Origin: Shewanella sp. c952
GTDB lineage: Bacteria > Pseudomonadota > Gammaproteobacteria > Enterobacterales > Shewanellaceae
DNA: 64,000 nucleotides
Assembly: GCF_019654975.1 (NCBI RefSeq)
Contig: NZ_BPEW01000003.1
Span: forward strand, 1-64,000
Reading direction: 5' to 3'
Made by a program: the position numbers and the translations under genes. The notes below the pieces were generated by a model. It was not told where the DNA came from and ran no database searches. It worked only from the letters and a program-made list of their open reading frames with translations. Positions 36,133 through 45,567 of this stretch are shown piece after piece (position 1 is the first letter of the stretch; each line of letters starts with the position of its first letter).

Positions 36133-37101
36133 ATGAGCAAAATTTTTGAAGACAATTCACAAACAATTGGTAATACGCCACTTGTCCGTTTAAATCGTGT
36201 TAGCAAAGGTAATGTTCTTGCCAAGATTGAAGCACGTAACCCAAGTTTCAGTATTAAGTGTCGTATTGGCGCGAATATGATCTGGGACGCTGAGAAAAAA
36301 GGCGTTCTAACTCAAGATAAAGAGCTTATCGAGCCAACTTCAGGTAACACAGGAATTGCACTTGCTTATGTAGCGGCTGCAAGAGGCTATAAGTTAACGT
36401 TAACTATGCCTAATACCATGAGTTTAGAGCGTAGAAAGCTGCTTAAAGCATTAGGTGCAAACTTAGTGTTAACTGAAGGCGCAAAAGGCATGAAAGGTGC
36501 CATTGATAAAGCGGAAGAGATCCGTCAATCAGCACCTGAAAAATACGTGTTATTGCAGCAGTTTAATAACCCAGCAAACCCAGAGATCCACGAAAAAACT
36601 ACTGGACCTGAGATCTGGAATGATACTGACGGCGAAGTTGATGTCATTGTTGCTGGTGTTGGCACAGGCGGAACAATCACTGGTGTGAGCCGTTACATCA
36701 AAAATACTCAAGGTAAAGCGATTACTTCTGTAGCTGTTGAGCCAGTTGATTCGCCTGTGATTGCACAAACACTTGCAGGTCAAACAGTTCAACCTGGACC
36801 ACACAAAATTCAAGGTATTGGCGCTGGATTTATTCCGGGCAACCTAGATCTTGAACTGATAGACCGTGTTGAAGCCGTATCGAATGAAGACTCTATCGAA
36901 ATGGCGCATCGACTCATGCAAGAAGAAGGTATTCTAGTAGGGATCTCATCAGGTGCAGCTGTAGTAGCAGCAAACCGTATTGCAGCACTACCTGAGTTTG
37001 AAGGTAAGAATATTGTTGTTGTATTACCTTCTGCCGCTGAACGTTACTTATCTTCAGTATTGTTCCAGGGTGAGTTTAGCGACGCTGAAAACGTACAATA
37101 A
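36133..37101 (+). CDS. cysK: Cysteine synthase A
   Basis: PLP enzyme that makes cysteine from O-acetylserine and sulfide. The PLP lysine is in [11 protein letters not shown] (about 42). The substrate loop [12 protein letters not shown] and phosphate-binding [13 protein letters not shown] follow. The length of 322 residues from ATG 36133 agrees with E. coli CysK. That start has AAGGAG upstream; an upstream in-frame ATG at 36097 would add 12 non-conserved residues. The C-terminus has the usual [11 protein letters not shown]. The gene ends in a terminator that overlaps the 3' end of the convergent tetR-type gene. Confidence 0.95.
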   Translation: MSKIFEDNSQTIGNTPLVRLNRVSKGNVLAKIEARNPSFSIKCRIGANMIWDAEKKGVLTQDKELIEPTSGNTGIALAYVAAARGYKLTLTMPNTMSLERRKLLKALGANLVLTEGAKGMKGAIDKAEEIRQSAPEKYVLLQQFNNPANPEIHEKTTGPEIWNDTDGEVDVIVAGVGTGGTITGVSRYIKNTQGKAITSVAVEPVDSPVIAQTLAGQTVQPGPHKIQGIGAGFIPGNLDLELIDRVEAVSNEDSIEMAHRLMQEEGILVGISSGAAVVAANRIAALPEFEGKNIVVVLPSAAERYLSSVLFQGEFSDAENVQ

Positions 37102-37118
37102 ACCGTAAGTAGATACAA

Positions 37119-37147
37119 CAAAACCCAAGCTTTAGCTTGGGTTTTTT
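37119..37147 (+). terminator. cysK terminator overlapping the convergent regulator gene
   Basis: Stem AAACCCAAGC / GCTTGGGTTT with a TTTA loop and a six-T run. The last codons and stop (37132-37134) of the minus-strand regulator lie within the loop and right arm. Confidence 0.85.
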
Positions 37148-37809
37148 ATTGCCTGAATAATGTGGCTCACAGTGGTGTGCACAATGTTATTGAGCTCAAT
37201 CTTATTCACCTTACCACGCAGTAAAAACTGGTATTCCAACAGTCGAATAATTGCCAAGATTTGGTGGGCATCTTCACTTGCTGTTTTTGAACCAAATGCA
37301 CTAAAAAATGATTTAATGCTCTGCAGTAATGTCTCTTCGAGCAAGATAATGGCTTTAGCAAGCTCGGGATTCCGCAGTGCTTCTTCGTGAAAAGCATGCT
37401 CTAGGATACGATCATCAGGTTGAGTTAACTGTGCTTCTATATGATCACAGATAAAGTCAGATAACTGCTCAACCACTAACGTTTGCAGCTCAGATTTAGT
37501 TAGGCTCTGGCTTACTTCGGCCATACTATTGAGCAAGGTATAGCTTTGTTCCTCTAACGCTTTATTCATCCACAACGTTTTTTCCGCAAAAAAGGTTAAT
37601 GCATCACTAATAAGATCTTTAATATCATTAAAGTAATAAGTAGTTGAAGCTAATGGTACATCTGCCTCAGCTGCAACAGCCCTATGGCGCACGCCACGGA
37701 TCCCCTCTTTAACGATTAAGCGCAATGTCGCCTCTAGAATCGCTTTGCGTCTTGCTTGCCCATCACTTCGGCTTGATTGTCGACCAACATAGGTCAGTGG
37801 TACGAGCAT
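37132..37809 (-). CDS. TetR-family transcriptional regulator
   Basis: DNA-binding regulator of 225 residues. The N-terminal TetR helix-turn-helix spans about 20-65 (ARRKAILEATLRLIVKEGI, then HRAVAAEADVPLASTTYYF), followed by an all-helical ligand-binding domain. The ATG at 37809 is chosen because AAGGAAG lies six bases upstream; the longer reading frame to 37932 adds 41 residues without family similarity. It is divergent from the O-methyltransferase gene. The shared upstream region contains two ATATTCA repeats (37828-37834, 37915-37921) and an inverted TTGAACT/AGTTCAA pair, possible operators. Confidence 0.88.
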   Translation of the reverse strand: MLVPLTYVGRQSSRSDGQARRKAILEATLRLIVKEGIRGVRHRAVAAEADVPLASTTYYFNDIKDLISDALTFFAEKTLWMNKALEEQSYTLLNSMAEVSQSLTKSELQTLVVEQLSDFICDHIEAQLTQPDDRILEHAFHEEALRNPELAKAIILLEETLLQSIKSFFSAFGSKTASEDAHQILAIIRLLEYQFLLRGKVNKIELNNIVHTTVSHIIQAIKNPS

Positions 37810-37980
37810 GGCACTTCCTTTACACGAATATTCAATCTGGCTTGAACTCGCCATGAACAACAACTGGAAACTAATCTTATCTAAAACAACTCGAAGCAAG
37901 ATCCAGTTCAAACTATATTCAGACTGTAACATGTAAGATACGCCTCCCCTAATTCGGTAACAGCTACATCGGTCTAATTT

Positions 37981-39054
37981 ATGTCTTTCTATCGCTCTCC
38001 TCTATCAATCAGCGCATTTGATGCCAAGTTTGAAGCGCAAAAAATTGCCTTCGCGCCAATAAGTTTTCAAGTCGCACGCTGTTTGTTGAAGTTTAATGTT
38101 TTACAGTTGATCTCCGATTGCGGCTCAAAAGGTTGCAGCATAAGTGATTTAGCCAAGCAGTCAGTACTGTCAGAGTACGCCCTTGGAGTATTGGTCGATA
38201 TGGGACTGAGTATGGGCTTGTTATACCTAAATGAAGAAGCATACGTGCTCGATAAGGTCGGGCACTTTTTATTGCATGATGATATGGCTCAAACCAATTT
38301 AAATTTTACCCATGATGTCTGTTATCAAGGATTATTTGAATTGGAAGCCTCTTTACTCGAAGGTAAACCAAAAGGGCTCGCCTCACTGGGTGACTGGCAA
38401 ACAATCTATCCCGGCTTGAGTCAATTGCCCGACGATATTAAAAAGAGCTGGTTTGAGTTTGATCACTATTATTCAGATCATGCATTCGAGACTTTGTTAC
38501 CGCTCATTTTCAAAGCTCAGCCAAAGCATATTGTCGATGTTGGCGGAAACACGGGTAAATGGGCATTAGCCTGTACCAAATTTGATAGCCAAGTCGCTGT
38601 CACCATCATGGATCTTCCTGGGCAGCTAGAAGTCGCGATGCAGAACGCTGCTGACAATGGGGTAGCTGACAGAATAAACGCATTTGCAACAGACTTACTC
38701 GATGAAAGCAAACCATTTTGTGAAGCTGGTAACCTTTACTGGATGAGCCAATTTTTAGATTGCTTTTCTGAGACAGAAATTCTCAGCATTCTAAAACGTG
38801 CCGTTTCAGTCATGGAGAAAGACAGTGAGCTATGCATCCTAGAAACCTTTTGGGATCGTCAGCCATTTGAAGCAGGCGCTTTTTGTGTCAATGCCACTTC
38901 AATCTATTTCACCGCTATTGCCAATGGCAATAGTCGCATGTACCACAGTAAAACCTTACTGAGCCTAATTAGCCAAGCGGGACTCTTTGTTGATGAAGAT
39001 ATCGACAATATTGGACTTGGGCACACGTTACTGCGTTGCAAACTGAAGCCTTGA
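37981..39054 (+). CDS. SAM-dependent O-methyltransferase-like protein
   Basis: Protein of 357 residues with the two-part plan of Methyltransf_2 enzymes. An N-terminal winged-helix dimerisation region (about 20-100, VARCLLKFNVLQLISDCG...SISDLAKQSVLSEYALGVLVDMG) is followed by a Rossmann methyltransferase domain. Motif I is HIVDVGGNTGKWAL (about 181-194), then an acidic strand end TIMDLPGQ. Substrate unknown. It is followed after 118 bp by a TDT-family permease gene in the same direction, and the TetR-type gene diverges upstream, so the three probably form one regulated unit. Confidence 0.78.
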   Translation: MSFYRSPLSISAFDAKFEAQKIAFAPISFQVARCLLKFNVLQLISDCGSKGCSISDLAKQSVLSEYALGVLVDMGLSMGLLYLNEEAYVLDKVGHFLLHDDMAQTNLNFTHDVCYQGLFELEASLLEGKPKGLASLGDWQTIYPGLSQLPDDIKKSWFEFDHYYSDHAFETLLPLIFKAQPKHIVDVGGNTGKWALACTKFDSQVAVTIMDLPGQLEVAMQNAADNGVADRINAFATDLLDESKPFCEAGNLYWMSQFLDCFSETEILSILKRAVSVMEKDSELCILETFWDRQPFEAGAFCVNATSIYFTAIANGNSRMYHSKTLLSLISQAGLFVDEDIDNIGLGHTLLRCKLKP

Positions 39055-39172
39055 TTTAAATCCACACCAACCAATTAAGTTATACTTAACCCAAGGTTAA
39101 CTATAACTCAATTTAATTTAATTGCAGGTGATTCTAAAATACATCCATAGAGATAAGATTTTGGAGAACACA

Positions 39173-40159
39173 ATGACTGTAACAAATAACAAACTAACAC
39201 ACAGAGTATCACGCTTACCGAGTCCAATGGCTGGTTTGGCACTAGCAATAGCCAGCCTAGGTTGGGCTTGGGAGAGCATGTCTCCTGAGCTTGGCGGTAA
39301 TGCACAGTTAGCTGGTGCTCTAATTGCATCAGTACTGCTAACCATGCTGGTTGCTAAATTCGTTTTGCACCCTAAAGTGCTTATTGAAGAACTGTCTCAC
39401 CCGGTTATTGGCAGTGTTATCCCAACCTTTGCCATGGGGTTAATGGTGGTTTCAGCCGCTATTGGAGAATTTAGCCAAGGCGCTGCTTTAACATTATGGT
39501 TAACGGCGATTAGCATCCATATCATCTTTCTATTTATGTTTATCTATAATAGAGCAATCGATTTCAAGCTAAGCCACATGGTACCGAGCTGGTTTGTTCC
39601 CCCTATCGGCATGATTGTAGCAGCAGTCTCTTTTCCACATGGAGAGTTATTACAGGTACAAAACCACTGGATTGCCAACGCTATTGTTAACTTCGGTATG
39701 TTGAGTTACTTAGTGATGCTTCCTATTATGCTTTACAGATTGATATTCTGCGAACCGATAGCCGATGCAGCAAAACCAACAATTGCAATTTTGGCCGCAC
39801 CAGCAAGCCTATCATTAGCCGGTTACCTAACAATATCAAGTCAACCTTCTTTAGTTATTGTCGCTGTTTTATTAACCGTCGCGCTATTAATGACCAGTAT
39901 TATTTATCTAGCCTTTTTTAACTTATTAAAACTGCCGTTTAGTCCAGGTTATGCTGCATTTACTTTTCCAATGGTTATCGGTGCAACCGCATTATTTAAA
40001 ACTGTCACTTGGATAGTAAGTACATATGGAGAAAGCATCTTATCGGTGAGCTTGTTAATAACCGCAAAATTTGAACTAGTGATTGCAACCATCATCGTGA
40101 CCTATGTAGCAGTAAGATATTTGCGTCATTACAAAACGGCATTTAATATGCCGCAATAA
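39173..40159 (+). CDS. TDT-family permease (TehA/SLAC1-like)
   Basis: Polytopic inner-membrane protein of 328 residues with about ten hydrophobic helices, matching the tellurite-resistance/dicarboxylate transporter family. The start MTVTNNKLTHRVSRLPSPMAG has the conserved RLP-SPMAGLALA opening of the family. ATG 39173 is used because GGAG lies six bases upstream; an ATG at 39122 has no ribosome binding site. TDT proteins export or channel small anions such as tellurite derivatives, sulfite or dicarboxylates. The methyltransferase neighbour recalls the TehA/TehB pairing, though TehB is a different methyltransferase type. Confidence 0.85.
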   Translation: MTVTNNKLTHRVSRLPSPMAGLALAIASLGWAWESMSPELGGNAQLAGALIASVLLTMLVAKFVLHPKVLIEELSHPVIGSVIPTFAMGLMVVSAAIGEFSQGAALTLWLTAISIHIIFLFMFIYNRAIDFKLSHMVPSWFVPPIGMIVAAVSFPHGELLQVQNHWIANAIVNFGMLSYLVMLPIMLYRLIFCEPIADAAKPTIAILAAPASLSLAGYLTISSQPSLVIVAVLLTVALLMTSIIYLAFFNLLKLPFSPGYAAFTFPMVIGATALFKTVTWIVSTYGESILSVSLLITAKFELVIATIIVTYVAVRYLRHYKTAFNMPQ

Positions 40160-40713
40160 GGTTAACTTATTATAATGAGTGACTCTCAATCGATAGAATA
40201 AAGTATAATACAGCAAGCCAAACTGCTCTCTCCTCGCCTCAAAAACTTACATGCCCGCAACAATAAGCCATTTCCAGCCACACCAGTAACGTGACCGGCG
40301 TCACAAATTGAAATATATCTATTCGAGATTAATACTTTTTATCTACATAAACTGTATCGACATTGTTAATAAACAAAACCTCTCAAAAGCAAAGCCACAA
40401 CAAAAAAGCAACCAACTATCAACACCGAGGTTGAATCGAGATTAATTAACAACCAAAAAACAAACAACAATTCAACAACACCACAACTTGTTGCGATATG
40501 GATAATAAATTGTTAATCAAAATCAGTAAAAAAATACTCCACAATTAATCTTATAACCTCATCACAGCTGTAACTAGATTGTTGCCACAGTTATTTAATT
40601 ATGGTTCTATTCGGATGGGATTCATCTTCTTGTTTACATTTAAGTTACCTTAAGAAGGTGGTTCTAATTAAAATAAAACATATAATTAATATAAGTTTCC
40701 AGGGAGTAATACA
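40160..40713. other. Long gene-free leader of the TonB-dependent receptor gene
   Basis: This 554-bp interval contains no ORF. It is AT-rich with an A/C-biased, T-poor stretch (about 40380-40480, many CAACAA and AACAAC units), which would be unstructured in RNA. Apart from the CRP-like site at 40290-40305, no Fur-type 19-bp box is seen. A long 5' untranslated region is possible. Confidence 0.5.
40290..40305. promoter_or_regulatory. CRP-like binding site
   Basis: CGTGA-N6-TCACA matches nine of ten core positions of the CRP consensus (TGTGA-N6-TCACA). It lies about 410 bp upstream of the TonB-dependent receptor gene, in a long AT-rich leader. CRP is a global regulator of anaerobic respiration in Shewanella. 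Confidence 0.45.
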
Positions 40714-43416
40714 ATGCAAGTTAATTCAAGATTGGCCAAAGCAGTACGCTTTGCGTTAGTGGGTGGTGCAGCAACAGCAGCACTTAGCTCGCCAGTAGTT
40801 CTTGCGGCTGATGCAGAAAGTGCAGATAAAGTTGAGCGAATTCAAGTTACCGGTTCTCGTATTAAACGAACTGATATGGAAACGGCAACGCCTGTAACAG
40901 TGCTAAGTGCCGATGACATGGCAAAGCAAGGCTTTACCAATATTCAAGATGCACTTCAAAGCCTAACATCTACAACTGGTGCGATGACAACACAATCAGT
41001 TCATGGTTTTACTCCTGCTGCTTCATCTATCAGCTTACGTAATGCTGGTGCTAACCGTACATTGACGCTTATTGATGGTAAACGTCTAAACCAGTATCCA
41101 AAACCTGCTGGCGGCACAGATAACTTCGTTGATACCGCTAACCTTCCAATGGAAGCAGTTGCTCGAATCGAAGTTCTACAATCAGGTGGCTCAGCCATTT
41201 ACGGCGCTGATGCAATTGGTGGTGTTATTAACATCATTTTGAAGAAAGACTTCGACGGTGCTGCACTTAAGTATCGCCACGGTGATACCACCAATGGCGG
41301 TGGCATGAATGATAGAATCGCTTTCTCTATCGGTTCATCTTCAGATAAAGGTAACGTTTCAACGTTTATCGAATATACAAACAACGAAGTACTTCGCGCG
41401 ACAGATCGTGAAAACTTTGGCTTAAATACAGATAAAGTTCCTCACAGTGAATTCTCAAGTTACAGCTCTTACGGTGCACGTATTGCAGGTACTAGTGAAG
41501 GCGCTAGCGGTGCTAAAGCACTAACAGCTGCAGAATGTACTGCCGGTGGTTTCTTCTGGGATGACACTGTAAGCGTTCCGCGATGTGGTTATGACCGTTC
41601 GAAGCAACGCGATCTTGAGCCAGAAAGCTACCGCTTTATCAGCACAACCAACTTCAACTATGAACTAGCTGACGATATCACTTTCTTAGGCCGTTTAGAC
41701 TTTGCTCAAGCAAAATCTACCACGAACATTGAGCCTATGGCGATCAATGACTACGGCATCAAAGTGGCTGGCAATGACGTAACCGTTTCAGGCGCAGGTG
41801 GACTAAGCAAAACATTCAATGACAAATCGACAGCACTAGGCGGTGATTTCGCTAAAGCAACTGATGGTGATTATGTATACATACGTCGTTTACATGAATT
41901 TGGTAACCGTACTGGTGAGACCAATACCCGTAACTACTTCTTCACCGCTGGCCTTGAAGGCGTTATTGCTGATGAGTATAACTGGGACGCGTCAGTAAAC
42001 TACGGCCGTACAAATGTTGATGTTTTCCGTGGTGGTTATGCGACTATCGCCGGTATGTTTGACTACATCACAGCTGGCGAAAATGGTAATTCTTTACTTA
42101 AGAATATGTCGACTGCAGATGTAGAAGATGCTTCTTACACACCTTTTGAGCAAGCACAATCTACACAGAAAAACGTTCAGGCTAACATCACAGGTTTAGC
42201 ATTTGAGTTACCTGCTGGTGACGCAATGTTCGCGTTTGGTGCTGAGTACACAGAGCAAGATTACCAAACAGATTCAGATTCTGAATCTAAGAAAGGTAAT
42301 ATCTTAACGACCGGTGGCTCTTCAGGAAATGGCGAACGCGATTTTTGGGCGACGTATGCTGAACTAAGCATGCCAGTTCTTGATCAACTAACCATTGATG
42401 TCGCTTTACGTTACGATGAATATAGTGATGTTGGCGGTAACCTATCACCTCAGTTAACTGTTGAATACCGTCCATTGGATGAGCTTCTCGTTCGTGGTTC
42501 TATCAGCAGCGTATTCCGTGCACCAGATATGCACCGTGTATATGGTGATCCGACACAAGGCTTTACACAGGTTATTGATTTTAAACAGTGTGCAGCGATG
42601 GGTGGAACACCTGGTGAGACAAACTCAAATCCAACAATCAATGAAGTGTGTAACGAGCTACACATTGATATCACAACGGGTGCTAACAAAGATCTTGAAG
42701 CTGAAACCGGTTACACAGCTAACATTGGTGCAGTATGGGGCGGTGATTCACTAAACGCTTCTGTAGACCTCTGGGAGTGGAAGCTTGATGACATGGTTAG
42801 TGACATCAGCGCTTCAAAAGCAGCACGTGAATATGATCTGTATGAAGATATGATCACTCGTGATGCAGACGGTACTATCACCCACGTTAACTCTGTAGCT
42901 CAAAACCTTGCATACCAGCAAGTTCGTGGTCTAGATGTTACAGCTGGTTACGGTTGGGATCTAGATGCCATTGGTGAGTTTAAACTAAACTTTAATGGTA
43001 CTTACATCTTAATGTCAGAAGGTCAATTAGACCCAACAGCTGAAATTGATGATGATATCTACAACGGTGGATTACCACAGTACAGAGCTAACCTTGTACT
43101 TGGTTACTTCCTAGAAGACTTTGAAGCAACACTTGGTGCATACCACACTGCACGCATGCACGGTACTGCTTACAAGTCATTTGCTGAAGGCGGTGAAGGC
43201 GAAGAAAGTGATTACGAAGTAGCATCACTAACTAAGTGGAACCTAACTGCAGGTTACAACTTTACTGACAACATCAAAGTATCTACAGGTCTAATCAACA
43301 TGTTTGATGCGGGTCCTAACTTTGACCCAACAAACACTTCATGGCCTCATTACCCACGTAGCGTATACAACGCTCGTGGACAAGAGTGGTTCATTGAAGG
43401 TGAAGTTAAGTTCTAA
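40714..43416 (+). CDS. TonB-dependent outer-membrane receptor
   Basis: A 900-residue receptor for active uptake across the outer membrane. A signal peptide (about 1-30, AVRFALVGGAATAALSSPVVLAA) is followed by a TonB-box-like segment VERIQVTGSRIKRTD and a plug domain (about 55-175: PVTVLSADDMAKQGFTNIQD, then LIDGKRLNQYP and IEVLQSGGSAIYGADAIGG). A 22-strand barrel follows, ending in VKF. The RIxVTGSRIxR form is common in receptors for peptides, glycans or unknown substrates rather than classic siderophores, and no Fur box is visible. GGGAG precedes the ATG. Confidence 0.92.
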   Translation: MQVNSRLAKAVRFALVGGAATAALSSPVVLAADAESADKVERIQVTGSRIKRTDMETATPVTVLSADDMAKQGFTNIQDALQSLTSTTGAMTTQSVHGFTPAASSISLRNAGANRTLTLIDGKRLNQYPKPAGGTDNFVDTANLPMEAVARIEVLQSGGSAIYGADAIGGVINIILKKDFDGAALKYRHGDTTNGGGMNDRIAFSIGSSSDKGNVSTFIEYTNNEVLRATDRENFGLNTDKVPHSEFSSYSSYGARIAGTSEGASGAKALTAAECTAGGFFWDDTVSVPRCGYDRSKQRDLEPESYRFISTTNFNYELADDITFLGRLDFAQAKSTTNIEPMAINDYGIKVAGNDVTVSGAGGLSKTFNDKSTALGGDFAKATDGDYVYIRRLHEFGNRTGETNTRNYFFTAGLEGVIADEYNWDASVNYGRTNVDVFRGGYATIAGMFDYITAGENGNSLLKNMSTADVEDASYTPFEQAQSTQKNVQANITGLAFELPAGDAMFAFGAEYTEQDYQTDSDSESKKGNILTTGGSSGNGERDFWATYAELSMPVLDQLTIDVALRYDEYSDVGGNLSPQLTVEYRPLDELLVRGSISSVFRAPDMHRVYGDPTQGFTQVIDFKQCAAMGGTPGETNSNPTINEVCNELHIDITTGANKDLEAETGYTANIGAVWGGDSLNASVDLWEWKLDDMVSDISASKAAREYDLYEDMITRDADGTITHVNSVAQNLAYQQVRGLDVTAGYGWDLDAIGEFKLNFNGTYILMSEGQLDPTAEIDDDIYNGGLPQYRANLVLGYFLEDFEATLGAYHTARMHGTAYKSFAEGGEGEESDYEVASLTKWNLTAGYNFTDNIKVSTGLINMFDAGPNFDPTNTSWPHYPRSVYNARGQEWFIEGEVKF

Positions 43417-43458
43417 ACATGGTTGAACTAAGCGCACCAAATTGCGCTTAATCAAGCA

Positions 43459-43491
43459 TAAAAAAATGGCATCCTAGGATGCCATTTTTTA
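43459..43491. terminator. Bidirectional terminator between convergent genes
   Basis: Stem AAAAAATGGCATCC / GGATGCCATTTTTT with a TA centre. It serves the TonB-dependent receptor and the YfcC-type permease genes. Confidence 0.88.
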
Positions 43492-43524
43492 TTGCTTCAA
43501 TTGACACGATGACAGAGTAAATTG

Positions 43525-45099
43525 TTAGCTAAACCCCATATAGTGGGCAGTAATAACAATGACGCTAGAGACAAAAAAGAGCCCCAACATAAAGCGCCAG
43601 ATAAACTTAAGCCACTGGCCCCAATCAACTCGGCAAACTCCTAGCGTGGCCATCAATGAAGCTGACGTAGGCACTAATACATTTGTGAAACCATCCCCTA
43701 ATTGAAACGCCAGCACCGCAACTTGTCTAGTGACTCCAACAATATCAGCAAGCGGTGCCATCAACGGCATTGTCAGTGCAGCTTGACCAGAACCAGAGGT
43801 CACAAAGAAGTTAAACACGGCCTGGAATACAAACATAAACCAAGCTGACATCACACTTGGCAGCTGGCCAATAAACTCACCCGAACTACTGAGTATGGTA
43901 TTGAGTACACTTGGGTTAGCAGCATTACTGCCTCCGAGTAATAATAGTATGCCCGACGCACAGCCGACTAAAACTGCCGGTTCAAGCATTGTAGATGCCC
44001 CTTGCTTGAAGCTAGTGGCGACTTTATTAACCGTCAGGTTATTAAGCTTAAAAACAACCCCTATGATGCCAACAACGATGCCCATTGCAAAAAACTGGCT
44101 AGCTATTTCAGGGATAAACCACGCATTAACCACCACGCCCCAAATAATCCAGGCCACAGTTGCAACAATAGTTAATAACACTAGAATGTCGCCAATGTTA
44201 AAGCGGCTATCGAGTTTCGCATCACTGGCATTATCACGAAAATATTGATCGCTTTGATGGCTGTATGAGAGCTCTGGTTTAGCTTTTATCTTCGCGGCAT
44301 AGCGCATAGTGAATATAAGGCCCATTAGGGTAAAGCCTAACCACATTGCTACTCGCACGCTTGAACCTGACAACACAGGTACATCCGCTATGCCTTGGGC
44401 TATCGCCACACTAAATGGGTTCATCCATGAACTAGCAAAACCTATTTGAGTTGCAACATAGGTCACCATCACAGTGGTAATACCGTCGTAACCAAGTCTT
44501 ATCATTAGCGGACAGATAATAATCGCAAAGGCTATCGCCTCCTCACCCATCCCAAATACAGCCCCACCTAGTGAAAACAAGGTAAAGATAACCGGAATGA
44601 AAAGTGTTTCATTGCCTTGGGTTTTATCGATAAGTTTTAAAATGCCGTTATCAATGGTTCCTGTCGCCATAACAATGCCAAAGGCGCCACCAATAACAAG
44701 CATGAACATGATCACCCCAATAGCACTGCCCCACTTTGATCCAGATACAAGCCCTTCAAAAGCAAAGTTAAAGAAACCTGTGCCTCCACCGCCAGCAAAT
44801 AAACTGACCGGCTGCAGCATTGGCTCACCACTATCATTTAATTGGTAAGCAAAAGAGTTGGGGTCGACCACGCTGCGGCTCTTTTCAACACCGTCAATCA
44901 CGTAGCTCACTTGTTGTGTCTCAAATGAACCAACAGGAATAAAATAGGTCATCACAGCGGCAAGCAGTGCCACAAAGAAAATGATCACCAAAGTATCTGG
45001 CATCTGCCATGCTTTATTAACAATTTGAGAACGGTTGTTATTGGCGACGGTTGGCTCGGTAGTTAAAGGTTGTTGCTGCGTAGGGGAACTGGGGGTCAT
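43525..45099 (-). CDS. YfcC-family permease
   Basis: Polytopic membrane protein of 524 residues with about 12 helices, in the YfcC/ArcD-related UIT superfamily. Typical segments are MPDTLVIIFFVALLAAVMTYFIPVGSFE (about 33-60), AVFGMGEEAIAFAIIICPLMIRLGYD and a late SGSGQAALTMPLMAPLADIVG. A hydrophilic insert near 70-100 is periplasmic. Members are annotated as basic amino acid or peptide-product transporters without firm substrates. It is divergent from the LysR-type gene at 45568, its likely regulator. Confidence 0.85.
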   Translation of the reverse strand: MTPSSPTQQQPLTTEPTVANNNRSQIVNKAWQMPDTLVIIFFVALLAAVMTYFIPVGSFETQQVSYVIDGVEKSRSVVDPNSFAYQLNDSGEPMLQPVSLFAGGGGTGFFNFAFEGLVSGSKWGSAIGVIMFMLVIGGAFGIVMATGTIDNGILKLIDKTQGNETLFIPVIFTLFSLGGAVFGMGEEAIAFAIIICPLMIRLGYDGITTVMVTYVATQIGFASSWMNPFSVAIAQGIADVPVLSGSSVRVAMWLGFTLMGLIFTMRYAAKIKAKPELSYSHQSDQYFRDNASDAKLDSRFNIGDILVLLTIVATVAWIIWGVVVNAWFIPEIASQFFAMGIVVGIIGVVFKLNNLTVNKVATSFKQGASTMLEPAVLVGCASGILLLLGGSNAANPSVLNTILSSSGEFIGQLPSVMSAWFMFVFQAVFNFFVTSGSGQAALTMPLMAPLADIVGVTRQVAVLAFQLGDGFTNVLVPTSASLMATLGVCRVDWGQWLKFIWRFMLGLFFVSSVIVITAHYMGFS

Positions 45100-45567
45100 T
45101 TGATGGCCGTATTGTTGTTATTTGGCTGCAAATATAAACCAATGTCAGTGCTTTATCTATGAGTGGTTAGTTGGCTACCGGTAAAAAAATAGACTAACGT
45201 CCATATCGTTTTGATTGAAAGGCCTAAAACTATACAATTGAAAAGCTATTTTCAGTTGAAATAGTCAGTTAAAAGATGATTTAGATGATCCATTTCGCCT
45301 TACTAACGTGTGTACAAGCTCGCTTTACCGCTAATAAAAACAAATTTGCAACCATTGCCGATCAAAACAGTTACCCTACTCATGCAACAATGAGCGCATT
45401 AGGATCACACTATATATAGAATAGTGAACCTAATCTAAGTTATTCATACCTAAAGCCAACATGGCTTGTTTGGTACTTGATCACCACCTAGAATCATACT
45501 TAACAACCATCAAATAAATTGATAGTTTCCCTTTAGTTATTTTTCGAGTAGGAAAACAGTAGGTACA
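45100..45567. other. Divergent yfcC/lysR intergenic region
   Basis: A 468-bp interval without an ORF. An inverted repeat CTATTT-N7-AAATAG (45246-45264) lies about 150 bp upstream of the permease gene and could be a LysR-type operator. Nothing else distinctive is seen. Confidence 0.4.

Noticed and set aside
40500..40713. Fur box upstream of the TonB-dependent receptor
   Set aside because: No 19-bp GATAATGATAATCATTATC-like match; only scattered GATAAT-type words in AT-rich DNA.
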